Source of the DNA: Brochothrix campestris FSL F6-1037 | GTDB taxonomy: Bacteria; Bacillota; Bacilli; Lactobacillales; Listeriaceae | Reading direction: 5' to 3' | DNA: 50,123 nt | NCBI RefSeq assembly: GCF_000525915.1 | Contig: NZ_AODH01000056.1 | Span: forward strand, 1-50,123 | In this document: in pieces, positions 1 through 8,765 of the stretch | How positions within the stretch are numbered: position 1 is the first letter of the stretch | Layout: each line of letters starts with the position of its first letter | Translations under genes and position numbers: made by a program | The notes under the pieces: generated by a model | The model's input: the letters and a program-made list of their open reading frames with translations, nothing else | Database searches by the model: none | Told to the model about the DNA's origin: nothing

Positions 1-93
1 TAACTGAGTTAAACACCATGTTTTTGGAAAAGAAATAGTTTCATCTGTAATTCCAGAGGAATTCGCGATATTATTAAAAGTGATAGCTGACAT
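1..93 (-). CDS. N-terminal fragment of an unrecognised protein, cut by the window edge
   Basis: An open frame of 31 codons starts with ATG at position 93 on the minus strand and runs off the left edge without a stop. It begins MSAITFNNIANSS and includes the stretch FPKTWCLTQL. A strong AAGGGGG ribosome binding site lies 8-9 bases upstream (102-108), which is the main support for a real start. I do not recognise the family and too little is present to assign one. It lies in the same orientation as the decayed insertion sequence to its right and could be a bystander gene or part of the mobile region. Confidence 0.45.
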   Translation of the reverse strand, partial: MSAITFNNIANSSGITDETISFPKTWCLTQL

Positions 94-208
94 TGTCGAA
101 TCCCCCTTATAAATTTGTTGTGGTGACTTAATATTATAGGGATTTTGAAAATGTTGCTGTTTTTTTGCGAAAAAATAGGAATCAGTGAAAATTCACCAAC
201 ACCATAAA

Positions 209-415
209 TTATAGAACCGTTTTTTTGGGGGCTACTTCAAAAAATTCTTTTGCAGTGTAGGTTGAACCTTGAGCACTATGCAAAATGGCTCCTTTGGGAA
301 ATTTGCCAATCTGCTTTAAGGTAGCTACGGCTAATTTAGTATCTGGATGATCTGAAATTTTGTAGGCTACAATCTCACTGTTAAAGGTATCGATAATAGT
401 TGATAAATAGAGCAT
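209..415 (-). pseudogene. IS3-family transposase integrase-core fragment
   Basis: The 68-residue frame contains LYLSTIIDTFNSEIVAY and LHSAQGSTYT. In IS3-family integrase cores these correspond to the region after the first catalytic Asp and to the block around the second catalytic Asp, normally HSDQG. Here that Asp is Ala (HSAQG), so the DDE triad is broken in addition to the truncation. The frame ends soon after KEFFEVA, where a frameshift removes the rest of the core. The start given is only the first ATG inside the fragment, not the original transposase start. Confidence 0.75.
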
Positions 416-566
416 AGATTTACCAAAAGGTAGCTAAGTAATAGCCGTTGTCACTTTACAAAGAGGTCTAGCTATTGCCCAATCCTTAGTAATGACATTT
501 TTAAAAATGTCATATGGATTACCAGGCTTCTTAAATTTTTTTCTTCTTCACAATACAAATTTATCC

Positions 567-698
567 CTATTTACGCATAATCCTAGCTCCTTTATTAATA
601 TCTACAAAAAACGCGTTACTGATAAGTGCATGACTATTAAGAAAATGTTCAATAATATGAATCTTTAATTCAACAGGAGAAAAATTATGTTTTGACAT
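567..698 (-). pseudogene. N-terminal fragment of the same IS3 transposase
   Basis: A 43-residue frame begins MSKHNFSPVELK and ends in a premature TAG. It resembles the helix-turn-helix start of IS3 OrfA-type proteins, and lies just downstream of the hairpin at 706-738, as expected for the beginning of the transposase region. The text after the stop is shifted and full of stops. Recognition rests on the short N-terminal pattern and on position, so the family call is moderate. Confidence 0.5.
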
Positions 699-705
699 AC
701 GAAAA

Positions 706-747
706 CACCTCAAAATTCATTTTACCAATTTTGAGGTGCTCTTTTTT
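706..747. terminator. 12-bp stem hairpin with T-run beside the IS remnant
   Basis: CACCTCAAAATT (706-717) pairs perfectly with AATTTTGAGGTG (727-738) around a 9-base loop, followed on the plus strand by CTCTTTTTT. It can act as an intrinsic terminator on the plus strand; on the minus strand it would sit in the leader of the transposase and block read-through from outside. Confidence 0.6.
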
Positions 748-797
748 AGTTGTATCTAATTATAGTGGCAGTTCCAACTCAAGTTGTCTTTTTTTTG

Positions 798-2591
798 TTA
801 GATTAAGTCTTCTGTTAAGGCTAAAAAGTCAGTGACATCTTTTAGTACAACATCTACGGCTGCTTGCCAAAAGTCGGGTTGTGTTAAGTCAACACCGAGG
901 TGTTTTTGCGCAAGGTTTTCGGTTGTCATTGAGCCTGTGTCTTGTAATAAGGCAATGTATGCCTGCTCGTAACTCGTTTCAGACGAGGCTGCTTGAGCAT
1001 AGATACCAGCAGAGAAGAGGAAACCAAAGGTGTAAGGATAGTTGTAAAACGGAATGTCATCGATGTAAAAATGCAATTTCGATTGCCAAAACGTTGGGTT
1101 ATAGTCTTTTAAACTGTCAACAAACGCTTCTTTTTGCGCCGTCTCCATTAATTCGTTTAAGACTTCGACAGTGAGCGCTCCGTTTTTACGAGCCTCATGG
1201 AAACGTTGTTCAAATAAGAAGCGGGCATGGATGTTCATAAAGAAAGCGACACTGCGCTGGATTTTATCTTCGAGTAACTGAATTTTTTCAGCCTTTGATG
1301 TCGCTGCTTTGATGGCTGCATCCGAAATTAAAATCTCAGCAAAAGTTGAAGCTGTTTCGGCAACATTCATCGCATAATCACGGTTTAAAGCGGATTGGTC
1401 CCGCATCACATGAGAATGGAAGGCATGGCCTAATTCGTGTGCTAAGGTCGAAATTGTATTGGCTGAGCCGTCGTACGTCATGAAGATACGACTTTCACCG
1501 TCTTCTGGAAATTCGATGCAGAAGCCGCCAGGTCGTTTGTTGTCACGGTCTTCGGCTTCAATCCAACTGTTGGCAAAGGCGTTGTGAGCAAAGGCAGCCA
1601 TTTCAGGACTGAATTTGGCGAAGTTTTCTTCAATGAAGTCGGCACCGGTTTGAAAGTTACGAATTGTTTGAGTAGCGCCTAAGTTCAGTGGTGCTTCCAC
1701 GTCAACCCAACCGAGTTGATCGAGTCCTAATAAGGCCGCTTTTCGTTTCAAAAAGGCCAGCAAAGGCGTCTTGTTTTGAGCGACAACAGTCCAAATGCTT
1801 GTCAAGGTAGCTTCATTGAGGCGGTTTAAACGAAGCGATTCATCAAGTACATCCCAGTGGCGAGCCTCATACTTCGCCAGACGAAAACCGATGAGGTGGT
1901 TCAATGTATCAGCAAACAAGGGCGCTTTTTCTTGCCACGTTTTTTGCCATACGGCAAAGGCATCATGACGAACTTTGTAATCAGCAGCATTGAGTAAGTT
2001 GTCGGTTTGACCGGCTGATAGTGAGGCTATTTCACCTGTTTCCGTCACAACATCAAAGCGCATTGTGCCGACTAAAGTGTCATAGTGTGCGGCCCAGGCG
2101 TTGTAACCGTCAACGCTAAGGTTATTTATTAAGGTTTCCTCCTTGGCTGATAAGAGATGGGCTTGGTTTGAACGCAGTTCAGCGAGGACGAAGGCGACGT
2201 CATGCAGTTCAGTTCGAGTGAGCCATTCTTCCCAAGTGGCATCCTCCAGTAGTAACGTTTGTTGCGCTAAGTCATTTGACGCATTTTTCAAGGCAGCGCT
2301 CAACGAACCGATTTTATTTAAGAGTGTATCGCTGTAGGTATCGCTGGCATCAGCAGCAGCGACACATTCAATAAAGGAGCTCATTTGAAAAAGGGCCATC
2401 CGTAATGTTGTATAGGTGTCAATTAAGGTTACAAAAGAGTTGTAATCCGTCCCGTTCCAGTCAGAAACAGCAGTGCTGAAGGCGTGCAGTTCCTTAGTGG
2501 TGTTGTCTAGTTTCGCTTGAAAGGCCTCAGAGTGTGAACCACCAGTAAAGAAAGTGTCGATATCCCATGATAGTGAGTAGTTTGTTGTCAT
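798..2591 (-). CDS. pepF: Oligoendopeptidase F (M3B family zinc metallopeptidase)
   Basis: The 597-residue protein is full length for PepF. It carries the thermolysin-like zinc motif HELGH at about residue 385 (the AHELGHAFHSH block), whose two His bind Zn and whose Glu is catalytic, plus the downstream ETAS block supplying the third ligand. PepF is a cytoplasmic enzyme that cuts peptides of roughly 7-17 residues, contributing to peptide use and turnover. The ATG start is preceded by AAGGAGG. It stands alone, divergent from the yqeG operon, with its own promoter. No signal peptide. The conserved motif and length make the family certain; the exact peptide range is family knowledge. Confidence 0.95.
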   Translation of the reverse strand: MTTNYSLSWDIDTFFTGGSHSEAFQAKLDNTTKELHAFSTAVSDWNGTDYNSFVTLIDTYTTLRMALFQMSSFIECVAAADASDTYSDTLLNKIGSLSAALKNASNDLAQQTLLLEDATWEEWLTRTELHDVAFVLAELRSNQAHLLSAKEETLINNLSVDGYNAWAAHYDTLVGTMRFDVVTETGEIASLSAGQTDNLLNAADYKVRHDAFAVWQKTWQEKAPLFADTLNHLIGFRLAKYEARHWDVLDESLRLNRLNEATLTSIWTVVAQNKTPLLAFLKRKAALLGLDQLGWVDVEAPLNLGATQTIRNFQTGADFIEENFAKFSPEMAAFAHNAFANSWIEAEDRDNKRPGGFCIEFPEDGESRIFMTYDGSANTISTLAHELGHAFHSHVMRDQSALNRDYAMNVAETASTFAEILISDAAIKAATSKAEKIQLLEDKIQRSVAFFMNIHARFLFEQRFHEARKNGALTVEVLNELMETAQKEAFVDSLKDYNPTFWQSKLHFYIDDIPFYNYPYTFGFLFSAGIYAQAASSETSYEQAYIALLQDTGSMTTENLAQKHLGVDLTQPDFWQAAVDVVLKDVTDFLALTEDLI

Positions 2592-2639
2592 TTATAAGTC
2601 CTCCTTGTTGTACGCCGTATGGCGGTGTGTCTTTCTTGA

Positions 2640-2668
2640 ATTATACACTTAGTTTTTGGTTAATTCAA
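2640..2668 (-). promoter_or_regulatory. Sigma-A-type promoter of pepF
   Basis: On the minus strand TTGAAT (2663-2668) and TATAAT (2640-2645) are separated by 17 bp, about 50 bases before the pepF start. Confidence 0.75.
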
Positions 2669-2721
2669 AATATTGTGACAGGTGAATTGTACGTATCTTT
2701 TCATCGTAATGATCGATAAAA

Positions 2722-2751
2722 TCGACACTTTTTGTGTGTCTATGTTATAAT
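2722..2751 (+). promoter_or_regulatory. Promoter of the yqeG operon
   Basis: TCGACA (2722-2727) and TATAAT (2746-2751) with 18-bp spacing. A second TATAAT at 2813-2818, closer to the gene, may be another start point but has no good -35 box. Confidence 0.6.
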
Positions 2752-2852
2752 AATAGGATTTAGTAGCGTGAATAGACATAAAGTTTATGCGACAAACACA
2801 TTTTTTTTCAGTTATAATAAATAAGAATGAGAAAAAGCGAGGTGCCTGAAAT

Positions 2853-3374
2853 TTGTTGAAAATGTTTTTACCGAATCGGATGGTTCATACACCATACGAC
2901 ATTACAGCCGACCAATTAAAGCAACAAGGTATTAAAGTTGTTTTTACCGACTTAGATAATACCTTAATTGCTTGGGATGACGAAACAGCTCCCAGCCATT
3001 TAGTGGAGTGGATTAATCATTTGAAAGCTGCAGGGATTGAAGTAACGATTGTATCAAATAATAGTGAAGAACGTGTACGTAAAATTGCGGACGAAGTAGG
3101 CGTTCCGTTTGTTTACCGGGCCCAAAAACCCTTAACTACTGGCTTCAAACGTGCGATGCGTTTATACGCTGTGCGCCGTGATGAAGTGGCTATGTTTGGG
3201 GATCAACTTTTGACAGATGTTTTTGGCGGAAATCGTGCACGTTTATTTACCATTCTAGTAAAACCGGTTAAACAGAGTGATGCTTGGAACACGAAAATTA
3301 ACCGTAAAATCGAGAAAATAGTGATTGCGCTATTAAAACGAAAAAAACCATTAACATGGGAGGATCAACTATAA
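2853..3374 (+). CDS. yqeG: YqeG family HAD phosphatase
   Basis: This 173-residue protein belongs to the YqeG (TIGR01668) branch of the HAD superfamily. The nucleophile motif DLDNTL appears at about residues 33-38, with VSNNSEE (motif II) and FGDQLLTDVFGGN (motif IV) further on. It is presumed to be a cytoplasmic phosphatase; its substrate is not established. The start is TTG at 2853 with GAGGTG about 9 bases upstream; the next possible ATG lies three codons in and has poor spacing. It is the first gene of the operon, and its stop TAA directly abuts the yqeH ATG. Confidence 0.9.
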   Translation: MLKMFLPNRMVHTPYDITADQLKQQGIKVVFTDLDNTLIAWDDETAPSHLVEWINHLKAAGIEVTIVSNNSEERVRKIADEVGVPFVYRAQKPLTTGFKRAMRLYAVRRDEVAMFGDQLLTDVFGGNRARLFTILVKPVKQSDAWNTKINRKIEKIVIALLKRKKPLTWEDQL

Positions 3375-4484
3375 ATGGAAACAGAAGAATTACAAGAACT
3401 ACATTGTATCGGTTGTGGGGCAACAATCCAAACCGAAGATCCGCAGGCGCTTGGATTTGCACCAGCATCGAGCCTTAATCGAGAAGATATTATTTGTAAA
3501 CGGTGTTACCGCTTGAAACATTACAATGAAGTACAAGACGTGTCGTTAACTGACGATGACTTCTTACGGATTTTAAACGGCTTAGGAGACAAAAAGGGCT
3601 TGATTGTGATGCTCGTGGACATTTTTGACTTTGATGGCAGCTGGTTACCAGGTTTGCAACGCTTTGTGGGCAACAACCCGATTTTATTATTAGGTAACAA
3701 GGTTGATTTATTGCCACATTCAATGAAGCGTCCTCCATTAATGAACTGGATGCGTGGTCGTGCGAAAGAATTAGGCATGAAACCAGTCGAGGTTGATTTG
3801 ATTAGCTCATTACGTGACGGTGATTTAGATCCGATTTTGAAAAAAGTCGAAAAATTACGTAAGGGCGGCGATGTGTATGTTGTTGGCTGTACAAATGTAG
3901 GGAAATCAACCTTTATTAACCGCGTGATTCACGAAGTCAGTGGAGAAAAAGATGTGATTACGACCTCGCATTTCCCAGGGACAACCTTAGATATTATTGA
4001 AATTCCGTTGGATGATGGCAGTATGCTTGTTGACACACCAGGGATTATCAATCATCACCAAATGGCTCACGTTGTAACAGATAAAACGTTGAAGGCTATT
4101 ACACCTAAAAAAGAAATCAAACCGGTAAGCTATCAATTAAACGAAGAGCAAACACTTTTCTTTGGCGGTTTAGCACGTCTTGATTACATTAGTGGTGGAC
4201 GTCGTTCACTTACCTGTTATTTACCAAACAGCATTAAAATTCATCGTACAAAACTTGAAAAAGCCGATGACTTGTATGCGAACCACCTCGGTGACTTGTT
4301 ACAACCGCCGTTTGCAGACGATGTTGCAACCTTTCCGAAACTTGTGGCACAGGAATTCCATGTTAAAACGAAGATGGACATTGTGTTCTCAGGATTAGGA
4401 TGGGTAACGTTGGAAGAAGGCGCACATGTTAAGGCATGGGTTCCTGAAAACGTCAACGTGACAATTCGTCGCACAATTATGTAA
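3375..4484 (+). CDS. yqeH: Circularly permuted ribosome-assembly GTPase YqeH
   Basis: The 369-residue protein has the N-terminal zinc finger CIGC...CKRC (about residues 11-43) followed by a circularly permuted GTPase domain in which G4 (NKVD) precedes G1 (GCTNVGKST) and G3 (DTPG). This order is diagnostic for the YqeH/YlqF/RsgA class. In Bacillus YqeH is needed for 30S subunit assembly. It starts immediately after the yqeG stop, with the GGGAGGATC of the yqeG 3' end acting as ribosome binding site, so the two are translationally coupled. Confidence 0.95.
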   Translation: METEELQELHCIGCGATIQTEDPQALGFAPASSLNREDIICKRCYRLKHYNEVQDVSLTDDDFLRILNGLGDKKGLIVMLVDIFDFDGSWLPGLQRFVGNNPILLLGNKVDLLPHSMKRPPLMNWMRGRAKELGMKPVEVDLISSLRDGDLDPILKKVEKLRKGGDVYVVGCTNVGKSTFINRVIHEVSGEKDVITTSHFPGTTLDIIEIPLDDGSMLVDTPGIINHHQMAHVVTDKTLKAITPKKEIKPVSYQLNEEQTLFFGGLARLDYISGGRRSLTCYLPNSIKIHRTKLEKADDLYANHLGDLLQPPFADDVATFPKLVAQEFHVKTKMDIVFSGLGWVTLEEGAHVKAWVPENVNVTIRRTIM

Positions 4485-4499
4485 AAAGGATGGTGCTCT

Positions 4500-5324
4500 G
4501 TGATGAAAAAAACGTATGCGGTTATCGGTCAACCGGTTGGTCATAGTATCTCTCCAACAATACAACAAGTTTGTTTTGATGCTTTAGCGATTGAGGCGGC
4601 CTACGTCCCTTTTGAAATTGCAGCTGAAAAGCAGGCAGACGCCTTCAAGGGCCTAAAAGCTTTGGGAATAGCTGGCTTCAATGTGACAGCGCCTTATAAG
4701 GAAGCAATCATGCCTTACTTAGACGGCATTGATGAGAGTGCGCGTCTCGCACAGGCGGTCAATACCGTCAAACAGACAGATGCAGGTTACATTGGTTACA
4801 ATACCGATGGCGCGGGCTTTATTCATAGCTTGAAAGCTGACTTCAAACAGTTAACGACTGCCTCAACGATTTTAATTATCGGAGCAGGCGGGGCAGCTAA
4901 AGGCATTTTAGTGGCCCTTTTGGCAGCAGGCTATCGACGGATTACCATTACGAACCGCACGGTTTCAAAAGCAGAGCAGTTAGCCATTGCGACAGGTGTT
5001 GAAGCAGCGAGTCTAACAGTGGCTGCAGCACAGTTAGAACAGTTCGATTGCATTGTACAAACGACATCGTTAGGAATGAATCCAACGGATGATCAACTCC
5101 CACTCGATTTAACAAGATTACGAGCGGATACGTTTGTCAGTGACTTAATTTATAATCCGCAAGAAACAGCCTTTTTAAAGGCTGCACAAAGCAACCCGAA
5201 ACAAAATGGATTGGGCATGCTAATATATCAAGCCGCAGTGGCGTTTGAAATATGGACAGGTATTTGGCCTGACATTGATAAAATGATTGCTGCAGCAAAT
5301 GAGAAAGGGTTTAAAAAATGCTAA
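4500..5324 (+). CDS. aroE: Shikimate dehydrogenase (NADP+)
   Basis: AroE reduces 3-dehydroshikimate to shikimate in aromatic amino acid synthesis. The 274-residue sequence has the substrate-binding N-terminal signature PVGHSISP, the catalytic Lys/Asp pair in NVTAPYKE and NTDGAGF, and the nucleotide-binding IGAGGAAKGI with NRT, which fits NADP. Two starts are possible: GTG at 4500 or ATG at 4503, both after AAAAGGA; the ATG is equally likely. It overlaps the next gene by 7 bases, consistent with a single operon. Confidence 0.95.
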   Translation: MMKKTYAVIGQPVGHSISPTIQQVCFDALAIEAAYVPFEIAAEKQADAFKGLKALGIAGFNVTAPYKEAIMPYLDGIDESARLAQAVNTVKQTDAGYIGYNTDGAGFIHSLKADFKQLTTASTILIIGAGGAAKGILVALLAAGYRRITITNRTVSKAEQLAIATGVEAASLTVAAAQLEQFDCIVQTTSLGMNPTDDQLPLDLTRLRADTFVSDLIYNPQETAFLKAAQSNPKQNGLGMLIYQAAVAFEIWTGIWPDIDKMIAAANEKGFKKC

Positions 5325-5611
5325 CAGGTAAACAAAAACGATTCTTACGTAGTGAAGCGCATCATCTTACACCAATTTTCCAAATCGGAAAAGGCGGCGT
5401 TAATTCAAACATGACGCGTCAAATTAAAGAGGCACTTGAAGTGCGTGAATTAATTAAAATCAGTGTCTTACAAAATAGCGACGAAGTACCGGCTGAAGTT
5501 GCGCAAATTTTAACACGAAAAACAAAATCATTATTGGTACAAGTCATTGGTAAAACAATTATTTTATACCGTACATCTAAGACTGATCCTAAGATTAAAC
5601 TTCCATCATAA
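5318..5611 (+). CDS. yhbY: RNA-binding protein YhbY (YqeI)
   Basis: A 97-residue protein consisting of one CRM (CRS1-YhbY) domain, with the GKGG loop in FQIGKGGVN and the typical LTGKQKRFLR start. The family associates with pre-50S ribosomal particles. Its position between aroE and nadD is conserved in Bacillota. The ATG overlaps the end of aroE and has a GAAAGGG site within aroE. Confidence 0.93.
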   Translation: MLTGKQKRFLRSEAHHLTPIFQIGKGGVNSNMTRQIKEALEVRELIKISVLQNSDEVPAEVAQILTRKTKSLLVQVIGKTIILYRTSKTDPKIKLPS

Positions 5612-5629
5612 TATAATCGGGGTGTAACA

Positions 5630-6202
5630 ATGACAAAACGTGTTGGTATACTAGGTGGCACATTCAATCCACCTCATTTTGGACATTTATTTATAGCCGA
5701 ACAAGTTTTCGAGGCTTATCAATTAGATGAAATTCGGTTTTTACCTAATGCAATCCCACCGCATAAAGCAGTGGTTGATGGCATTACTGATGAAGCGCGT
5801 ATCGCTCTAGTGAAGGGGGCAATTGCAAACAATACCCACTTCACTATTGATACACGTGAAATCACTCGCGGTGGAAGTTCATATACGTATGATACAATGT
5901 TAGAAATGAAACAGTTAGAACCAGATGTACAGTTTTATTTCATCATCGGCGCCGATATGGTTGAATATTTACCGAAATGGTACAATATAAATAAACTGAT
6001 GGAACTTGTAACATTTATTGGAGTAACGAGAAAAGGTTATAGATTACAATCAGACTACCCGATTGAAACGCTTGCCTTACCGTTGATGGATTTATCATCA
6101 TCAGCGATTAGAGCGCAGCTTAAAGCAGGCCAATCAGTTCGTTATATGGTACCTGAAAATGTCTATTACGCGATAAAGGAGAGCCAATTTTATGAATCGT
6201 GA
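5630..6202 (+). CDS. nadD: Nicotinate-nucleotide adenylyltransferase
   Basis: NadD joins ATP and nicotinate mononucleotide to form deamido-NAD. The 190-residue protein shows the nucleotidyltransferase motif GTFNPPHFGH (residues 10-19) and the C-terminal SSSAIR block that binds the ATP phosphates. Start ATG after GGGGTG. It overlaps yqeK by 11 bases. Size and motifs are standard. Confidence 0.96.
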   Translation: MTKRVGILGGTFNPPHFGHLFIAEQVFEAYQLDEIRFLPNAIPPHKAVVDGITDEARIALVKGAIANNTHFTIDTREITRGGSSYTYDTMLEMKQLEPDVQFYFIIGADMVEYLPKWYNINKLMELVTFIGVTRKGYRLQSDYPIETLALPLMDLSSSAIRAQLKAGQSVRYMVPENVYYAIKESQFYES

Positions 6203-6782
6203 AGAAGCATTAGAACGAGTGAAACCACATTTGACTGAACAGCGTTACATTCACACATTAGGTGTTGAAAAAACGGCAGTTGAATTAGCCCGCAATCATG
6301 GTGTCAATCCCGAAAAAGCGAGCTTAGCAGCGATTTTTCATGACTACGCTAAAATTCGTGACATCGATGAAATGCGTCATATTATTATTAAAGAAGATTT
6401 AGACCAAAGTTTACTCGAGTATCATCCCAATCTATGGCATGCTCCAGTTGGTGCGGTCTTAGTGAATAAGGAGATTGGAATTGATGACTCTGAAATTTTA
6501 GGAGCTATCACGTTTCATACAACCGGTCAACGTAACATGTCGACACTTGAAAAAATTATTTTTGTTGCTGATTACATTGAACCAAACCGTGAATTCCCTG
6601 GAGTTGAAGAAGCGCGGGAACTGGCGAAAATATCATTGGATGAGGCCGTCCGGTTTGAATTATCACAAACGATGAATTATTTAATTCAACGGAAGCAACC
6701 TATTTTCCCTGATACATTTGAAGCGTACAATATGATCACAAAACAGTTAAAAGAAGAAGGAGAGCGAAATTTTGATAAATAG
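6192..6782 (+). CDS. yqeK: HD-domain hydrolase YqeK (symmetrical Ap4A hydrolase type)
   Basis: The 196-residue protein carries the HD metal-binding dyad in IFHDYAKI (residues 50-51), an upstream H in YIHTLGVE, and later HAPVGA and FHTTGQ blocks typical of YqeK. Members of this family hydrolyse diadenosine tetraphosphate to ADP. Start ATG with AAAGGAGAG site inside the end of nadD. The 3' end overlaps rsfS by 11 bases. Confidence 0.92.
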   Translation: MNREEALERVKPHLTEQRYIHTLGVEKTAVELARNHGVNPEKASLAAIFHDYAKIRDIDEMRHIIIKEDLDQSLLEYHPNLWHAPVGAVLVNKEIGIDDSEILGAITFHTTGQRNMSTLEKIIFVADYIEPNREFPGVEEARELAKISLDEAVRFELSQTMNYLIQRKQPIFPDTFEAYNMITKQLKEEGERNFDK

Positions 6783-7128
6783 CAAAGAGGTATTAATGTT
6801 CGCAACGAAAGCTTGCGATGATAAACGAGCAGAAGAAATTATAGCTTTAGATATGACTGCGATGGGGTCAATGACAGATTACATTATTATTTGTCACGGG
6901 AACTCTGAAAAACAAGTTAAAGCCATTGCAACAGAAGTAAAAGACCAAGCGCATGAACACGGTATTGATGTCGGTCGCATTGAAGGTATTTCAGCATCAC
7001 GTTGGGTCTTAGTTGACTTAGGCGATGTTGTCGTTCATGTTTTCCATAGCGAAGACCGTGAATACTACAACCTTGAAAAATTATGGGGCGATGCACCAAC
7101 GATGGATGTATCTGCAGCTTTCGCTTAA
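6772..7128 (+). CDS. rsfS: Ribosome silencing factor RsfS
   Basis: The 118-residue protein has the DUF143/Iojap fold signatures TDYIIICHGNS and WVLVDLGDVVVHVF. RsfS binds ribosomal protein uL14 and prevents subunit joining in slow-growing cells. Start is TTG at 6772 preceded by GGAGAG within yqeK. It lies in the standard yqeK-rsfS-yqeM order. Confidence 0.95.
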   Translation: MINSKEVLMFATKACDDKRAEEIIALDMTAMGSMTDYIIICHGNSEKQVKAIATEVKDQAHEHGIDVGRIEGISASRWVLVDLGDVVVHVFHSEDREYYNLEKLWGDAPTMDVSAAFA

Positions 7129-7129
7129 G

Positions 7130-7861
7130 ATGGAAAATTACGATACGTTTCCCCTCGTTTACGATGATTTAATGGATAAATCACTGTATGAAAAATGGGT
7201 CAACTTTGTCGTACGTCATAGTACGCATAACACCTCGTTATTGGATTTAGGCTGTGGTACTGGTGAGTTTGCTCTGCGCTTAGCAGAGCGATACGATGTC
7301 TCTGGTCTCGATTTAGCAGCGAATATGTTAGTGTTGGCGCAAGAAAAATTCACCCGAGCAAACATCGGAATTCCGTTGTTTGAAGCGAATATGCTTGATT
7401 TTGATTTAGGCCAAACATTCGAGACAATCACATGCTTAAGTGATTCGCTCAATTACATGCCTGATGAAGCAAGCGTCTTAAACGTGTTTGAACGCGTACT
7501 GGCCCATTTATCCGACACGGGCACCTTTATCTTTGATGTGCATAGCACACATAAGGTCGATGTCTTGTTTGATAATTATGTCTTTGCCGATAATGATGAC
7601 GATGTGTCATTTATTTGGCGCTCATTTAAAGGCGAGCATGACCATAGCGTTGAACATGATCTTTCGTTCTTCTTATATGATGAAGAAATGGACATGTACA
7701 CTCGTCGTGACGAGTTACATTGTGAACGCACCTATCCGATTGCAACGTACGAACGTCTCTTAGCAGCGGCGGGCTTTCAGTCTGTAAAAGTCTGTGCTGA
7801 CTTTACTGATGACGCACCAACTGCAACATCAGAGCGCTTGTTCTTCGTTTGTCACAAATAA
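7130..7861 (+). CDS. Class I SAM-dependent methyltransferase, YqeM type
   Basis: The 243-residue protein has SAM-binding motif I LDLGCGTGEFAL (about residues 40-51) and motif II-like SGLDLAANM. The substrate is unknown. The open frame extends back to 7025 inside rsfS, but I chose ATG 7130: the sequence from there (MENYDTFPLVYDDLMDKS) matches the usual YqeM beginning, and the ATG begins two bases after the rsfS stop, which favours translational coupling. No strong ribosome binding site is visible. Last gene of the operon, followed by a terminator. Confidence 0.88.
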   Translation: MENYDTFPLVYDDLMDKSLYEKWVNFVVRHSTHNTSLLDLGCGTGEFALRLAERYDVSGLDLAANMLVLAQEKFTRANIGIPLFEANMLDFDLGQTFETITCLSDSLNYMPDEASVLNVFERVLAHLSDTGTFIFDVHSTHKVDVLFDNYVFADNDDDVSFIWRSFKGEHDHSVEHDLSFFLYDEEMDMYTRRDELHCERTYPIATYERLLAAAGFQSVKVCADFTDDAPTATSERLFFVCHK

Positions 7862-7870
7862 AATAGTAGA

Positions 7871-7917
7871 AGTCTCATCAAACGTAGCCCCCGTGCACAG
7901 TGATGAGACTTTTTTTA
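7871..7917 (+). terminator. Intrinsic terminator of the yqeG-yqeM operon
   Basis: AGTCTCATCA (7871-7880) pairs with TGATGAGACT (7901-7910), followed by TTTTTT. Confidence 0.9.
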
Positions 7918-8082
7918 TGCGTTTTTTTTAGCAGGATAACCAATTTTACAGGGGCACTACTTACAAAAAGGAGCTTTTTAAACGGTAACTACAGTTTTAT
8001 AAGTTAAGTTCATGGGAACAATTGTGGTCAAAAAGAGGTAAGCCATCCCCAATCACGTATAAGGATAGTGAGGAGGACTGTG

Positions 8083-8685
8083 ATGAATCGAATCAGAACG
8101 TTCTACGAGCTTTATCGTATCCGTGTTATTTGCGGAGTGGCAATCGTCGTTATCATTGTTAGTATTGCTGTCGTACTCAGGCAACCAATAGCCACACCCC
8201 GACAGGTTCAAACAATTGCCCCGCCAGTAGTCGAACATACGACTGACACACCTGCTCTACCAACGCATGTGTTTGTCGACATTAAAGGGGCTGTTAAAGA
8301 GCCTAATGTGTATGAGATGGCCACCGATGCTCGTGTTAAAGATGTCATTCAACGGGCAGGAGGATTGCTCCCTGAGGCTGACGAAACACAAATTAATTTA
8401 GCGCAGAAGGTAACGGATCAAATGGTCATTTATGTCGCTGTTGACGGCGAACAAACAACAGCGATAGCAGGCAATGCTGCTAATGACAGCCCAACAAAGG
8501 TGAATTTGAATGAGGCCGAACTGGAACAGTTGCTGACGGTGCCAGGTATTGGTCCAGCTAAAGCCGCAGTTATTCTTGCTTATCGTGAAGAAAATGGGTT
8601 GTTTTCAAGAATCGAAGATTTATTAGCAGTGAGCGGTATCGGTGAGAAAACGTTGGAACGCTTGAGTGACTATTTAGAAGTGTAA
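8083..8685 (+). CDS. comEA: Competence protein ComEA (DNA receptor)
   Basis: ComEA binds double-stranded DNA at the outer face of the membrane and hands it to ComEC. The 200-residue protein has an N-terminal membrane anchor (about residues 13-31), an SLBB-like domain (VFVDIKGAVKEPNVYEM) and a C-terminal helix-hairpin-helix pair (LLTVPGIGPAKA and LLAVSGIGEKTL). The frame opens at 8068, but AGGAGG lies at 8071-8076, so the start must be downstream; ATG 8083 has the best spacing and GTG 8080 is possible. It heads the com cluster. The 160 bases before it (7921-8080) show no gene. Confidence 0.94.
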   Translation: MNRIRTFYELYRIRVICGVAIVVIIVSIAVVLRQPIATPRQVQTIAPPVVEHTTDTPALPTHVFVDIKGAVKEPNVYEMATDARVKDVIQRAGGLLPEADETQINLAQKVTDQMVIYVAVDGEQTTAIAGNAANDSPTKVNLNEAELEQLLTVPGIGPAKAAVILAYREENGLFSRIEDLLAVSGIGEKTLERLSDYLEV

Positions 8686-8703
8686 CAATCTGCAACTGAA
8701 GTG

Positions 8704-8733
8704 TTGACGTAAGTGAAGTTGTGTGACTATACT
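8704..8733 (+). promoter_or_regulatory. Promoter upstream of comEB
   Basis: TTGACG (8704-8709), 18-bp spacer, TATACT (8728-8733). It suggests comEB-comEC-holA can be transcribed apart from comEA. Confidence 0.65.
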
Positions 8734-8765
8734 GATAATAGTTTAAAAAAAAGGAGTGGCACACA

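Larger units (their letters stand above)
209..698 (-). mobile_element. Decayed IS3-family insertion sequence remnant
   Basis: The minus strand carries pieces of an IS3-type transposase broken by stops and frameshifts: an N-terminal piece (567-698) and an integrase-core piece (209-415). Between them (about 416-566) only untranslatable remnants of the same gene are seen. The element lies beside a 12-bp stem hairpin at 706-738, of the kind often found near the transcription-upstream end of such elements. The ends and target duplications cannot be placed: no clear pair of terminal inverted repeats was found. The element is surely inactive. Confidence 0.7.

Noticed and set aside
881..1174. Plus-strand open frame inside pepF (97 residues)
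   Set aside because: Antisense shadow of a well-supported gene; no ribosome binding site and no protein-like pattern.
7025..7129. Longer N-terminus for the YqeM methyltransferase
   Set aside because: It would lie wholly inside rsfS and adds residues not typical of the family; ATG 7130 follows the rsfS stop.
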